Positions 21,356 through 29,046 of a DNA stretch of 64,000 nt are shown piece by piece. Each line of letters starts with the position of its first letter. The stretch's first letter is position 1. The notes under the pieces are model-generated. The model was not told the origin of the DNA, searched no databases, and was given only the letters and a program-made list of their open reading frames with translations. The stretch is from Gammaproteobacteria bacterium. GTDB taxonomy: Bacteria; Pseudomonadota; Gammaproteobacteria; Nitrococcales; Nitrococcaceae. The position numbers and the translations under genes are program-made. The stretch spans positions 1-64,000 of the forward strand of contig JAUILK010000007.1 of NCBI GenBank assembly GCA_030433275.1. The letters run 5' to 3'.

Positions 21356-21364
21356 TGTGATAAT
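21356..21364 (+). promoter_or_regulatory. Extended -10 element directly before psd
   Basis: TGTGATAAT (TGn plus GATAAT) ends 8 nt before the psd ATG, with only CCGCCGCC between and no Shine-Dalgarno. Transcription from it would start at about the A of the ATG. It has no clear -35 box. It is the same layout as before purF and epmB. Confidence 0.38.
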
Positions 21365-21372
21365 CCGCCGCC

Positions 21373-22308
21373 ATGTCCAATCTCATCGGCTCACGACCAA
21401 TACAACGCATTTTGAACGCCGCGAAACCCAAACGGGCCACTCTGAGCGACTGGCTCAAGGCGTTGCCGCTCTACCCACTGCCGCAACACGCCCTCTCACG
21501 CCTTGTGCTGCATGCCACCCGAGCACGCAACAAACATTGGAAAAATGCGCTTATACGCTGGTTCGTACGGGCTTACCAAGTGAATTTGGAGGAAGCAAAG
21601 GAACCCGATACAACAGCGTACCCGGATTTCAACAGCTTTTTTACCCGGGCACTGCGTTCCGATGCCCGCCCTTTGCCGGAAGATCCTGCGACGCTTATCT
21701 GCCCGGCCGACGGTACAATCAGCGAAATCGGCCAAATTGACGGTATACACCTCTTACAGGCCAAGGGACGCCGCTTCAGTGTAGGCGAACTCCTCGGCAG
21801 CGAGGATGGCGATAATCGACTAGCGGCACGCTTTCAGGGCGGCCATTTCGTAACGGTGTATCTCTCCCCACGGGATTACCATCGGGTACACATGCCAGCC
21901 GCTGGCGAGCTACGCACCATGATCCATGTTCCGGGCCGATTATTCAGCGTAGCCCCCCACACCGTGCGCACAATACCGCGCTTGTTCAGCCGCAACGAAC
22001 GGGTGGTCAGCCTGTTCGATACCGCACACGGTCCACTCGCCGTAATTCTCGTGGGGGCGATCTGTGTCGCGAGCATCGAGACCGTCTGGGCCGGCGTGGT
22101 GACCCCGCCCCGTGGCCGCCAGTTGCGGCGCTGGCACTATCCGCCATCCAGATATCGGCTGGCACGGGGCGAAGAGCTGGGCCGTTTCAACATGGGGTCA
22201 ACTGTGATCGTACTGTTCGGACCCGACCAGATCAGTTGGCAGGACGCGCTGACCGCCGCACAACCGGTACGCATGGGTCAGGTATTGGGCCGCTTCCGAA
22301 ATGTTTGA
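21373..22308 (+). CDS. psd: Phosphatidylserine decarboxylase proenzyme
   Basis: Membrane enzyme converting phosphatidylserine to phosphatidylethanolamine; the proenzyme self-cleaves to create a pyruvoyl group. The maturation site reads MGST (274-277), so S276 would become the pyruvoyl residue; the E. coli motif is LGST. D113 in PADGTIS and H170 in SPRDYHRVHMP are the likely partners in the processing triad. Length 311 residues, full. It stands divergent from aroC and convergent with epmA. In Pseudomonas psd also lies near fimX. Confidence 0.94.
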   Translation: MSNLIGSRPIQRILNAAKPKRATLSDWLKALPLYPLPQHALSRLVLHATRARNKHWKNALIRWFVRAYQVNLEEAKEPDTTAYPDFNSFFTRALRSDARPLPEDPATLICPADGTISEIGQIDGIHLLQAKGRRFSVGELLGSEDGDNRLAARFQGGHFVTVYLSPRDYHRVHMPAAGELRTMIHVPGRLFSVAPHTVRTIPRLFSRNERVVSLFDTAHGPLAVILVGAICVASIETVWAGVVTPPRGRQLRRWHYPPSRYRLARGEELGRFNMGSTVIVLFGPDQISWQDALTAAQPVRMGQVLGRFRNV

Positions 22309-22335
22309 AACGACACAACCAACCGAGCCGCGCAT

Positions 22336-23307
22336 TCAGGCGCGCTCGATCGGGAAGGCGATCACCTCATCGATGTGCCGAACCCCGCAAACGCGCATAA
22401 CCAGTCGATCCAAGCCGAGGGCCACCCCAGCGCAGGGTGGCAACCCAGCCTCCATGGCGGCCAAAAGGCGCGCATCGGCATCCGGCAGTGGCAAACCCAG
22501 ATGGGCGCGAGTAGCGCGCTCGCGCTCGAAGCGCCGACGCTGCTCGGACGCGTCGGTGAGTTCATGGTAGCCGTTGGCAAGCTCGACACCGTTGTTGAAC
22601 AACTCGAAGCGCTCGGCGACTCGAGGATCATCCGGACGCAAACGGGCCAGCGCCGCCTGCGACGCCGGGAAGTCATAAACAAACGTCAACCGGCCGCTTC
22701 CCAACGCCGGCACGACCCGATGACTCAACAGAAGGTCCAACAGCCCATCCCGATCAAGGGTTCTCAAGGCGGCGCGGCCGAAACCGAGCCCGCCAGCACT
22801 TGCCTCCAACGCTTGCCGAGGCGCCTCGAGGGGATCCATACCGATGTGAGCGCGAAACACCTGTCTATAGGTCAGCCGTTCAACCGCACAATCACCCAGC
22901 AAGTACCGGCACAAATCCGCCACCTCGTCCATCAGCGCGTGCTGTTCCCAGCCGGGCCGATACCATTCGAGCAAGGCAAATTCGGGATTATGCAGCCGCC
23001 CACGCTCGCCGGCGCGAAAAGCATGCGTGATCTGGTAGATTGGTCCGGCGCCTGCCGCGAGCAGACGCTTCATGGCATGCTCAGGCGAACTCTGTAGCCA
23101 CAGACGCCCCTCCGGTGGCGCACCTGGACCGCCACAAGCGACATAGAAACTCGGCACGTTCGGATCCGTTGCGCCGGCGCTAGCCAGACAGGGCGTATCC
23201 ACCTCCAATACTTCACGCTCGGCGAAAAAACCGCGTATGGCTGCAAGGATATTCGCCCGCTGGCGCAAGGCGTTGCGACTCGCCGAAGGGCGCCAATCGT
23301 CACGCAC
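22336..23307 (-). CDS. epmA: Elongation factor P (R)-beta-lysine ligase
   Basis: Lysyl-tRNA-synthetase-like class II enzyme (also called GenX, PoxA, YjeA) that ligates (R)-beta-lysine to Lys34 of EF-P. It lacks the anticodon-binding domain; the 323 residues are only the catalytic core. Class II motifs are visible: motif 2 around LQSSPEHAMKRLL...FRAGE and motif 3 around AGVALGLDRLVM. It begins with GTG 9 nt after the efp stop, forming an efp-epmA operon. epmB lies just across the divergent promoter. Confidence 0.94.
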   Translation of the reverse strand: MRDDWRPSASRNALRQRANILAAIRGFFAEREVLEVDTPCLASAGATDPNVPSFYVACGGPGAPPEGRLWLQSSPEHAMKRLLAAGAGPIYQITHAFRAGERGRLHNPEFALLEWYRPGWEQHALMDEVADLCRYLLGDCAVERLTYRQVFRAHIGMDPLEAPRQALEASAGGLGFGRAALRTLDRDGLLDLLLSHRVVPALGSGRLTFVYDFPASQAALARLRPDDPRVAERFELFNNGVELANGYHELTDASEQRRRFERERATRAHLGLPLPDADARLLAAMEAGLPPCAGVALGLDRLVMRVCGVRHIDEVIAFPIERA

Positions 23308-23316
23308 TTGCGCAGC

Positions 23317-23886
23317 TCACTCCTTGGCGCGGGAGATGTACGCTCCGCTACGGGTATCGACCCGTACCAGCTCACCCTCCTCAATGAACAGCGGCACCTG
23401 CACCACCGCGCCGGTTTCCAGGGTTGCAGGCTTGCCCCCACCCCCACTGGTATCGCCGCGCAGGCCGGGGTCGGTCTCGACCACGGCAAGATTGACGTGC
23501 GCGGGCGGCTCGACCGAGAGCGGCTCATTATTCCAGAGCGTGACCTTACACAAATCCTGCTCTTTGAGCCATTTGGCCCCGTCGCCAATCACAGTTTGGC
23601 CGGCCGCGTACTGTTCGAAACTATCCGGCTTCATGAAATGCCAGAATTCGCCATCCGTGTAGAGATATTGCATCTCCGTCTCGACCACGTCCGCGGCTTC
23701 AACGCTGTCACCGGATTTGAACGTCCGCTCGACCACTCGGCCAGAGCGCAGATTGCGTACTTTGACACGGTTAAAGGCCTGACCCTTGCCAGGCTTTACG
23801 AACTCGTTCTCAACAATGGTATAAGGATCACCGTCGAGTAGAATTTTGAGTCCCGCCTTGAACTGGCTGGTGGTATAACTGGCCAT
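23317..23886 (-). CDS. efp: Elongation factor P
   Basis: Ribosome factor that relieves stalling at polyproline stretches. Three beta-barrel domains in 189 residues. The tip of domain I reads VKPGKGQAF, placing a lysine exactly at position 34, the site modified by EpmA/EpmB; rhamnosylated EF-Ps carry Arg there. The AGGGG Shine-Dalgarno is good. It is first in an efp-epmA transcript, divergent from epmB. Confidence 0.97.
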   Translation of the reverse strand: MASYTTSQFKAGLKILLDGDPYTIVENEFVKPGKGQAFNRVKVRNLRSGRVVERTFKSGDSVEAADVVETEMQYLYTDGEFWHFMKPDSFEQYAAGQTVIGDGAKWLKEQDLCKVTLWNNEPLSVEPPAHVNLAVVETDPGLRGDTSGGGGKPATLETGAVVQVPLFIEEGELVRVDTRSGAYISRAKE

Positions 23887-23991
23887 GAAACCCCTGCTTG
23901 GCGCTGAAATTCAGATACTGTTCTGGGCGTTCGATGGACCTGCACTTGCTCTGCACGTCCCGAAGCGCGAATACTAACGGAAAACCACGGC

Positions 23992-24000
23992 TGTTAGAAT
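23992..24000 (+). promoter_or_regulatory. Extended -10 element directly before epmB
   Basis: TGTTAGAAT (TGn plus TAGAAT) ends 7 nt before the epmB ATG, and the intervening AATTGCT has no Shine-Dalgarno. It would give a leaderless or nearly leaderless epmB transcript. No good -35 box was seen. Same layout as purF and psd. Confidence 0.38.
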
Positions 24001-24007
24001 AATTGCT

Positions 24008-25027
24008 ATGAGTGGGTCCTCACTCGCGGTACCGCCCGCCATCACCCGCCTTTCCTGGCAGCAGGAAATGGCGCGGGCCGTTCGTGATCCGGCGGAACTG
24101 GTGCGTTTGCTGGAGCTGCCCTCCTCTCTATTGGAGCCTGCCCGACGGGCCTGTCGACAGTTTCCGCTGCGCGTGCCGCATAGCTATGTCGCGCGCATGG
24201 AGCGCGGCAACCCCAAAGACCCTCTGTTGCGTCAGGTGCTTCCCCTCACAGTGGAACTGACTCCCGCACCCGATTTTGTTGCCGACCCGGTCGGCGATCT
24301 GAGTGCCTCCAAAGGCGCGGGCGTGTTGCACAAATATCATGGTCGAGTGTTGTTGATTACCACCGGTGCCTGCGCCATCAACTGCCGCTACTGTTTCCGC
24401 CGGCACTTCCCTTATGACCAAGCAAACGCTTCGACCGAGCGATGGCGCCCCGCTCTGCGCTATATCGCCCAGCATCCCGAAGTCGAAGAAGTCATCTTAA
24501 GCGGTGGGGATCCCTTGACTCTAACGGACCGCCGCTTGGCTCAACTCGTTACCCAGTTGGCCGATATTCCCCATATCCGGCGTCTGCGAATACACACTCG
24601 CCTACCCGTAGTGCTGCCCGCACGGATCACGGACGAACTGATCAAGTGGCTTGCGGGCAGCCGGTTGCAACCGGTCATGGTGGTACATGCCAACCATGCC
24701 AACGAATTGGACGCAGCGGTGGCGAGCGCGGTAAAGCGCTTGCGCGATGCCGGAGTCACCGTGCTCAACCAAACGGTGTTGCTGCGGGGAGTCAATGACG
24801 AAGCAAGGGCGCTGACGATGCTCCATCAGCGGTTGTTCGATAACGGAATATTACCCTATTACCTTCACGTGCTCGATCGAGTTGCGGGCGCCCGTCATTT
24901 TGCGATTACGCAAAATCGCGCCCGTGAGCTGCACCGGCAGATGGCTGCATGGCTGCCGGGATACCTAGTACCCAGGCTAGTACAAGAGATCGAAGGCGCG
25001 CCGGGCAAGCGTTGGCTGCCACCCTAA
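24008..25027 (+). CDS. epmB: EF-P beta-lysylation protein, lysine 2,3-aminomutase
   Basis: Radical SAM enzyme (YjeK) turning (S)-alpha-lysine into (R)-beta-lysine for EF-P. The cluster motif is C122-x3-C126-x2-C129 in ACAINCRYCFRRHFPY. The SGGDPL motif and the PLP lysine region near the C-terminus are present. Length 339 residues, the EpmB rather than the larger catabolic aminomutase size. It faces efp across 121 nt. No ribosome-binding site is evident before the ATG. Confidence 0.94.
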   Translation: MSGSSLAVPPAITRLSWQQEMARAVRDPAELVRLLELPSSLLEPARRACRQFPLRVPHSYVARMERGNPKDPLLRQVLPLTVELTPAPDFVADPVGDLSASKGAGVLHKYHGRVLLITTGACAINCRYCFRRHFPYDQANASTERWRPALRYIAQHPEVEEVILSGGDPLTLTDRRLAQLVTQLADIPHIRRLRIHTRLPVVLPARITDELIKWLAGSRLQPVMVVHANHANELDAAVASAVKRLRDAGVTVLNQTVLLRGVNDEARALTMLHQRLFDNGILPYYLHVLDRVAGARHFAITQNRARELHRQMAAWLPGYLVPRLVQEIEGAPGKRWLPP

Positions 25028-25127
25028 GCACGACGTTCAAACTGAATGGGGCGGCAGTCCATGCCTATCGCTAAGCTGCGAACAGGGAAGACGCCCGAAC
25101 GGCACCGAGCCAAGCGAAAGGAACGCT

Positions 25128-26882
25128 ATGAAACACTCGACGGCCAACCACCTTCCGATACCACAGCAAGAATCGGCGAGCCCAGGCAGCTTCGATTATC
25201 GGCCCCAGTCGGTGAAAATTTGGCTGCAGAATCTTCCCGTTGCTAATCTAGGCATTACCAGCCGCGCCGTATACGAGTCACTACACACTTGCAATCGCCA
25301 GAAGCTGCACCCGAGGCTGCGGCTGCGCTACCTAGAACAGCTCCGTGAGATCGTTTGCTATATCGGCAATGGGCTGCGCAGACAATATCTGGGTCGCGCT
25401 CTTCCCTTGCGCCCCAAGCCCAAGCGCATCGTCACACTTGCACTGCTGCTGCTGCAAGAAATGGCGTTGGGCTATGAGATCTTAGTCGAGACGCCTCCCC
25501 CTCAATTTCGCCCCGCGTTTGGCCACCGCCATCGCCTAGGCTGCGCGCTTGATCGAGCTATCCGCTACCGCTCCCGGGTTTTGCTCGAGAGCTGGACCGT
25601 CTATCAAACACCCCCTGCGGATACTTGGCGCCGACTGCACACCCTCTATGCCATCGCCGAGGAAACCGGGCTCAGCGAACAGCGAGTAACCGACTCACAA
25701 CTTGCCAGCCCGCACCGGCGCAGCACGCCCGGACGCGCCTATCGGCAGGTGGTGCTACTTGCCGCCGCAGGCCCACAGCGGATGCATTACAGTGAAATTT
25801 TAGATGCGTATCGGCTGCTCGGACAATGGGCCGCGGCCGCACGGCTCGTAACACCGGCAGACCCGGCGGCTAGCGAAGCGCTGTTCTGCGTCCCGCATGC
25901 TTTGGACGCACCGCCGCAACCCTACCCGACAAGTTCGGCTGGACCACAGGATAGGCTTGTGCTTACTGATGAGCTACTACGGCTCATCGAGCGGGAGTTC
26001 TCCACCACAGCCAAGCGGACGTTTTGGCGGCGTAAGCCGCTGGCGGATATCCATCCGGAGCTCTCCCATCGCCTCTCGCTAGCCCTAGGCGCGGTGGCAA
26101 ATCGGCGGCGCCAATCGCGCATGAAAATCACGGCGCGGCTCCAGGCGGTCCTTGGATTGACGGCAATCCATCACGCGCTGTCCCGTGAGATCGGCCAGGA
26201 TATCGAAACGATCGACCCAACGCATGACCGATTTCAATGCCGCAACACGCGCTCGGCTAATCACGGAACACAGGACGTTTGGGATCTGATCTATCCGACC
26301 GATCTGCTGGACGCAACACCGCAAGAGCCGCAGCACCACATACATGACCAACCCCACCAGCTCCGCCACGAAGAGATCCTCGACTGGAGCCTGATCAACG
26401 TCAGCGCCGGTGGTTATTGCCTCGTCTCGGGACCGCAGCAAAACTCGAGCGCTCGTGTGGGCGAACTCATCGCCATGCGGGAGATGACAGATCGCAAACC
26501 GCCTTGGCAACTGGGCGCGATCCGCTGGATGCGCGTACTACCGGAGCAAACGCTTCAGGTTGGCGTGCAAATCCTGGCGTCGAACCCAAGCCCCATCCAG
26601 TTGCGGACCGAGCACACGGATTACCGATTTGGCCCCTTGGAATGGGGGCTCTTGCTACCGGCCGTCACGGCGAACGATCAACCGGCGACGTTGATCGCAC
26701 CGGGACGCCACTATGTAACGCAGCGGCGAGCGCGGATGCGGTACGGACAGCGCGAGACCGTAGTGGAACTCAGCCGTGAGCTCGATACCACCGCACATTA
26801 TGTGCAGCTCGAATTCCGCTGCAGCGATCTCTTGGAAGCGGAGCAGGCGGCACCGAACGAATTGTGCCCACAGCATGAATGA
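25128..26882 (+). CDS. Uncharacterised 584-residue protein with PilZ-like C-terminal region
   Basis: Function unknown. No signal peptide; a mostly helical, arginine-rich first 380 residues with no motif I recognise. Around 418-483, WSLINVSAGGYCL followed by LGAIRWMR and VGVQIL resembles a PilZ beta-barrel (N-x-S-x-x-G then G-x-x-x-W). The RxxxR c-di-GMP switch expected before NVSAGG is missing, as in the pilus protein PilZ. A good AAAGGAA ribosome site precedes the ATG. fimX follows after 31 nt, so they are probably co-transcribed. I recall a hypothetical gene of similar size (PA4958) between psd and fimX in P. aeruginosa. A role with FimX in pilus control is inference. Confidence 0.75.
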   Translation: MKHSTANHLPIPQQESASPGSFDYRPQSVKIWLQNLPVANLGITSRAVYESLHTCNRQKLHPRLRLRYLEQLREIVCYIGNGLRRQYLGRALPLRPKPKRIVTLALLLLQEMALGYEILVETPPPQFRPAFGHRHRLGCALDRAIRYRSRVLLESWTVYQTPPADTWRRLHTLYAIAEETGLSEQRVTDSQLASPHRRSTPGRAYRQVVLLAAAGPQRMHYSEILDAYRLLGQWAAAARLVTPADPAASEALFCVPHALDAPPQPYPTSSAGPQDRLVLTDELLRLIEREFSTTAKRTFWRRKPLADIHPELSHRLSLALGAVANRRRQSRMKITARLQAVLGLTAIHHALSREIGQDIETIDPTHDRFQCRNTRSANHGTQDVWDLIYPTDLLDATPQEPQHHIHDQPHQLRHEEILDWSLINVSAGGYCLVSGPQQNSSARVGELIAMREMTDRKPPWQLGAIRWMRVLPEQTLQVGVQILASNPSPIQLRTEHTDYRFGPLEWGLLLPAVTANDQPATLIAPGRHYVTQRRARMRYGQRETVVELSRELDTTAHYVQLEFRCSDLLEAEQAAPNELCPQHE

Positions 26883-26913
26883 CAATGGGTGGCCAGAGAG
26901 TTCAGGATAAGGG

Positions 26914-28995
26914 ATGACAACCGAAAAAAACCTGCTGCGGCTGGTAATTGCCGAAGAATCACGTAATGACGCCGAACACCTGATCAATGTCCTGCGCAAT
27001 GCCGGTTTCGCCGTGCGCGCCACCTCGATAGAGGATGAAGAGACGCTGCAGACAGCGCTATCCGAACGCGACCATGATCTGTTTATCTGCTCGTCGCAGT
27101 TGGAACAACTGCCCCTGGAGAGCGCAGCCCAAATCGCATTGCAATCCGACCGAGATGCCCCGTTGCTCGTCCTCAACGAGCGCCCTGATCCGGAACTGCG
27201 CCTTCAGGTGATGCGCATTGGTGCGGCAGATTTGGTCGATAAAGGCGATGCCGAGCACTTCCGCTTAGTGATCGAGCGAGAGTTCCAAAACCTCCGCGAG
27301 CGCCGCCGGCTACGCCAGCTCGAAACCGCACTGCGCGAGACTGAGCGACGTTGCCATGCTCTGCTGGATAACTCCCGGGATGCCATCGCCTACGTCCACG
27401 AGGGAATGCATATTTACGCCAATGCAGCCTACCTAGAGCGGTTCGATATGGCTCGTGGCGAAGCCATCGAGGGCATGCCCATCCTCGATCTGATCGCCAC
27501 TGAGGATCAGATCCACTTCAAAGATTTCTTGCGGCGCTACAGCCAGGGGAAACACAACGAAGACCACCTGGAGATAAACATCCGTGGCCCCGAAGGAGAA
27601 ACCCAAGCAGTGATCATGCATTTCTCCGGCGCCAACATCGACGGCGAACCGTGCACCCAGATCCTCATGCGCAACAAAGACACCAGACTGGAGCAGGAAT
27701 TGGCCAGCCTCAGCCGCCGCGACATGCTAACCGGCTTGTTCAACCGAAAATATTTCCTCGAGCAACTCGATCGGAGCCTCGCCGAGCGGACCATCGCAGG
27801 CGATGGAAAGAGCTTGGGACTGCTCTACCTCCAGACCGATAATTTAGAGGCTACCCATACGAGCTTAGGGGTCACGTCGGTGGAACTCGTCCTCAACGAC
27901 ATCGCCAGGCTCATCGAAGGGCAGACCGGCGAAGACGACGTAGCCGCGCACTATGCGGATACCGTATTTACCATTCTGCTGCCGAACCGTACCGTTCACG
28001 ACACGATTGGGTTGGCCGAGGCGCTACGCCAAAGCATCGGGGAACATGTCTCGGAGATCGGCAACCGCACGATAACAAAATCTTGCAGCATCGGCATTGC
28101 AATGCTAAGTGAAGGCATGGCCACCGCCCCCCAGGCCATCAACCTGGCCGCCGAGGCGAGCGAAGCAGCGCGCCTTGAAGGAGGCAACCGCGTCCACCTT
28201 CATGCCACCGCCGAGCACAGTGGGAACGAGAGCGGCAGTGACTGGAAGAGCCGGATCGAACACGCACTCGCCGATGAAGCTTTCTATCTCGTATACCAGC
28301 CAATGGTCTCACTATCCGGGGATCAAACTGAGCGCTATGAAGCGCGCATGCGATTGAGCGACGATAACGGTCAATTCTTAGCGCCGCGCGATTTCATGCC
28401 GTTTGCGGATCAATGCGGCCTAACTCCGGCCATCGATCGTTGGCTGACGCGAACCGTGCTCACTGCGATCGCCCAGCGCCACGCAGCTGGGCATGAGCCC
28501 AACGTGTTCATCAAAATCACTGGCTGCACCCTCGGCGACCCGGAATTCTTGCCGTTTCTTACCTCTGAGTTGGAGCGCCTGGACGTGGGGGCCACGAGCC
28601 TCGTATTCGAACTCAGCGAATCAGTGGCAATGACCCAACTCAAGCAGGCAAAGGCCTTCTATCAAGGGGCCAAGGATCTTGGCTGCGGCTTTGCCTTGGA
28701 TCAGTTCGGCCGCGAGCTCAACTCCTTTCAGCTGCTCCAACACATCCCAGCCGATTATCTGAAACTCGACCGCAGTCTATGCGTCGATCTCGCGAATAGT
28801 GTGGAAACCCAACGCAAGCTTCGACAAATCGTTGATACCGCCCACACCATGGACAAGCAAATCATCGCCGGCTTTCTCGAGGAGGCCACCGCACTCGCGA
28901 CGCTCTGGCAATATAAGGTGGACTTGGTCCAAGGCCATTTTCTGCATGAGCCAGCCCCGGAGATGAACTACGATTTCAGCGGCATGGTGATCTAA
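26914..28995 (+). CDS. fimX: FimX-like c-di-GMP receptor (REC-like, PAS, degenerate GGDEF and EAL)
   Basis: Domain order and length (693 residues; about 690 in P. aeruginosa FimX as I recall) match FimX, which promotes type IV pilus assembly. REC-like domain 7-125 lacks a clear phosphoacceptor; PAS 140-260; GGDEF 262-430 with YADTV (347-351) in place of GGDEF; EAL 445-685 with EAR (476-478) in place of EAL and DQFGR (596-600) in place of the DDFG metal site. It is therefore predicted to be inactive as cyclase and phosphodiesterase, but able to bind c-di-GMP through the EAL domain, as FimX does. An AAGGG ribosome site precedes the ATG. Confidence 0.88.
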   Translation: MTTEKNLLRLVIAEESRNDAEHLINVLRNAGFAVRATSIEDEETLQTALSERDHDLFICSSQLEQLPLESAAQIALQSDRDAPLLVLNERPDPELRLQVMRIGAADLVDKGDAEHFRLVIEREFQNLRERRRLRQLETALRETERRCHALLDNSRDAIAYVHEGMHIYANAAYLERFDMARGEAIEGMPILDLIATEDQIHFKDFLRRYSQGKHNEDHLEINIRGPEGETQAVIMHFSGANIDGEPCTQILMRNKDTRLEQELASLSRRDMLTGLFNRKYFLEQLDRSLAERTIAGDGKSLGLLYLQTDNLEATHTSLGVTSVELVLNDIARLIEGQTGEDDVAAHYADTVFTILLPNRTVHDTIGLAEALRQSIGEHVSEIGNRTITKSCSIGIAMLSEGMATAPQAINLAAEASEAARLEGGNRVHLHATAEHSGNESGSDWKSRIEHALADEAFYLVYQPMVSLSGDQTERYEARMRLSDDNGQFLAPRDFMPFADQCGLTPAIDRWLTRTVLTAIAQRHAAGHEPNVFIKITGCTLGDPEFLPFLTSELERLDVGATSLVFELSESVAMTQLKQAKAFYQGAKDLGCGFALDQFGRELNSFQLLQHIPADYLKLDRSLCVDLANSVETQRKLRQIVDTAHTMDKQIIAGFLEEATALATLWQYKVDLVQGHFLHEPAPEMNYDFSGMVI

Positions 28996-29019
28996 TCCGC
29001 GCCGTCTCATACAACGAGG

Positions 29020-29041
29020 GCGGCGACCGAAGAACCGCCGC
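29020..29041. terminator. Weak hairpin between convergent fimX and parC
   Basis: GCGGCG and CGCCGC pair across a 10-nt loop in the 51-nt gap between two convergent genes. There is no T-run on either side, so it is at best a weak bidirectional transcription end. Confidence 0.25.
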
Positions 29042-29046
29042 GGCTG

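Noticed and set aside
22375-23097. Plus-strand open frame of 240 codons opposite epmA
   Set aside because: epmA is complete and conserved on the other strand; this frame has no supporting signals.
26914-28995. FimX as an active diguanylate cyclase or phosphodiesterase
   Set aside because: Key motif residues of both domains are replaced.
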